A stretch of 64,000 nt of DNA from Methylocystaceae bacterium (GTDB lineage: Bacteria; Pseudomonadota; Alphaproteobacteria; Rhodospirillales; Terasakiellaceae), in contig JABXIG010000025.1 in the NCBI GenBank assembly GCA_013373205.1, forward strand, positions 28,874-92,873, read 5' to 3'. Positions 63,788-64,000 of this stretch are shown here, in pieces. The stretch's first letter is position 1. Each line of letters starts with the position of its first letter. Under the pieces are notes generated by a model, which was not told the DNA's origin, searched no databases, and worked only from the letters and a program-made list of their open reading frames with translations. A program made the position numbers and the translations under genes.

Positions 63788-64000
63788 TTTTCTTCGAAGC
63801 TCCCAAGGGTTCCTTGCGGGGCTATTTTTGTGTTTGGGGGTGTTTGAAGGCAATAATATAATTTCGTGTGCGTTGTCTAATAGCGGCCCTTCTTGTCAAG
63901 CTCCAATTTGTCATCTCAGCCGGGTTCACGGTTGTCTTCGCGGTCTGATGGTCTTTGTTTTACGGGTAAAGACCGCCGCATGATGGCTTTCAAAGGTGAG
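63788..64000. other. 213 bp after tRNA-Thr with no assigned gene
   Basis: Short open frames on the minus strand run from the window edge to stops at 63916 and 63926, so the 3' end of a leftward gene may enter here, but the 25-odd residues match nothing I know. No repeat of the tRNA end (attachment site) is seen in the visible part. Confidence 0.3.

Noticed and set aside
63788..64000. Genomic-island attachment site at the 3' end of tRNA-Thr
   Set aside because: No second copy of the tRNA end and no integrase is visible within the window.

Overview
The window looks like a chromosomal segment of a free-living, probably aquatic or microoxic alphaproteobacterium, most likely Rhodospirillales-like (Terasakiella/Magnetospirillum relatives; inference). 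The clues are an RpoE-ChrR (ECF11) singlet-oxygen module with matching promoters, the alphaproteobacterial housekeeping string hisD-hisG-murA-dcd with a small basic protein and tRNA-Thr, a short-form HisG, moderate GC content, and a mix of microaerobic/anaerobic respiration genes (CydABX-CydDC, an octaheme cytochrome, a Hox-type hydrogenase, FNR-type boxes). No insertion sequence, prophage, CRISPR array or clear pseudogene was seen.

Layout. 1-5.1 kb: a ugp-type glycerol-3-phosphate ABC importer (SBP, two permeases, ATPase cut by the window edge), divergent from a GpdQ-type phosphodiesterase and preceded by a Pho-box-like site; together a phosphate/glycerol scavenging unit. 5.4-16.0 kb: a dense signalling island with six REC-domain proteins (REC-only, REC plus unknown tail, REC-PAS-LuxR, REC with degenerate HD-GYP, REC-HDOD, REC-EAL), a tandem HD/HD-GYP protein, and a PhnD-like binding protein translationally coupled to a histidine kinase. 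A CCCC-(AT-rich)-GGGG dyad recurs upstream of five of these genes. 16.1-19.5 kb: octaheme c-type cytochrome, b-type cytochrome and a ten-helix membrane protein in one operon. 19.6-26.7 kb: a NifX-like protein, a small DUF2946-like protein, cydA-cydB-cydX and cydDC, all on one strand, with a perfect FNR box at the head.

26.9-40.2 kb: an iron/heme locus arranged around two Fur-type boxes. Leftward lie a TonB-dependent receptor, an ExbB-like protein, a DUF2149 protein and a giant CobN-like protein with a signal peptide and C-terminal anchor. Rightward lie exbB-exbD-exbD-tonB, a HemS/ChuS-type haem protein and the haem ABC importer hmuTUV. The CobN-like protein has no CobS/CobT AAA+ partner here but sits in an operon with ExbB/ExbD-like motor proteins. 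It looks like a proton-motive-force-driven periplasmic tetrapyrrole (de)chelatase, the most interesting system in the window. 40.2-44.2 kb: a hybrid sensor kinase and fumarase C.

44.3-49.3 kb: a bidirectional Hox [NiFe] hydrogenase operon in compact form: hoxF (NuoE-NuoF fusion), a HoxU-HoxY fusion, hoxH and the protease gene hoxW. 49.4-59.4 kb: rpoE-chrR and its likely regulon. One operon holds FAD oxidoreductase, DUF1365, Cfa-like methyltransferase, MFS transporter and DUF3833 lipoprotein; another holds a DUF6134-like protein, SDR and SnoaL-like protein; an acyl-CoA ligase follows. Three promoters share TGATC[C/T]-N17-GTA. 59.5-63.8 kb: hisD, hisG, murA, dcd, a 52-residue basic protein and tRNA-Thr(GGT).
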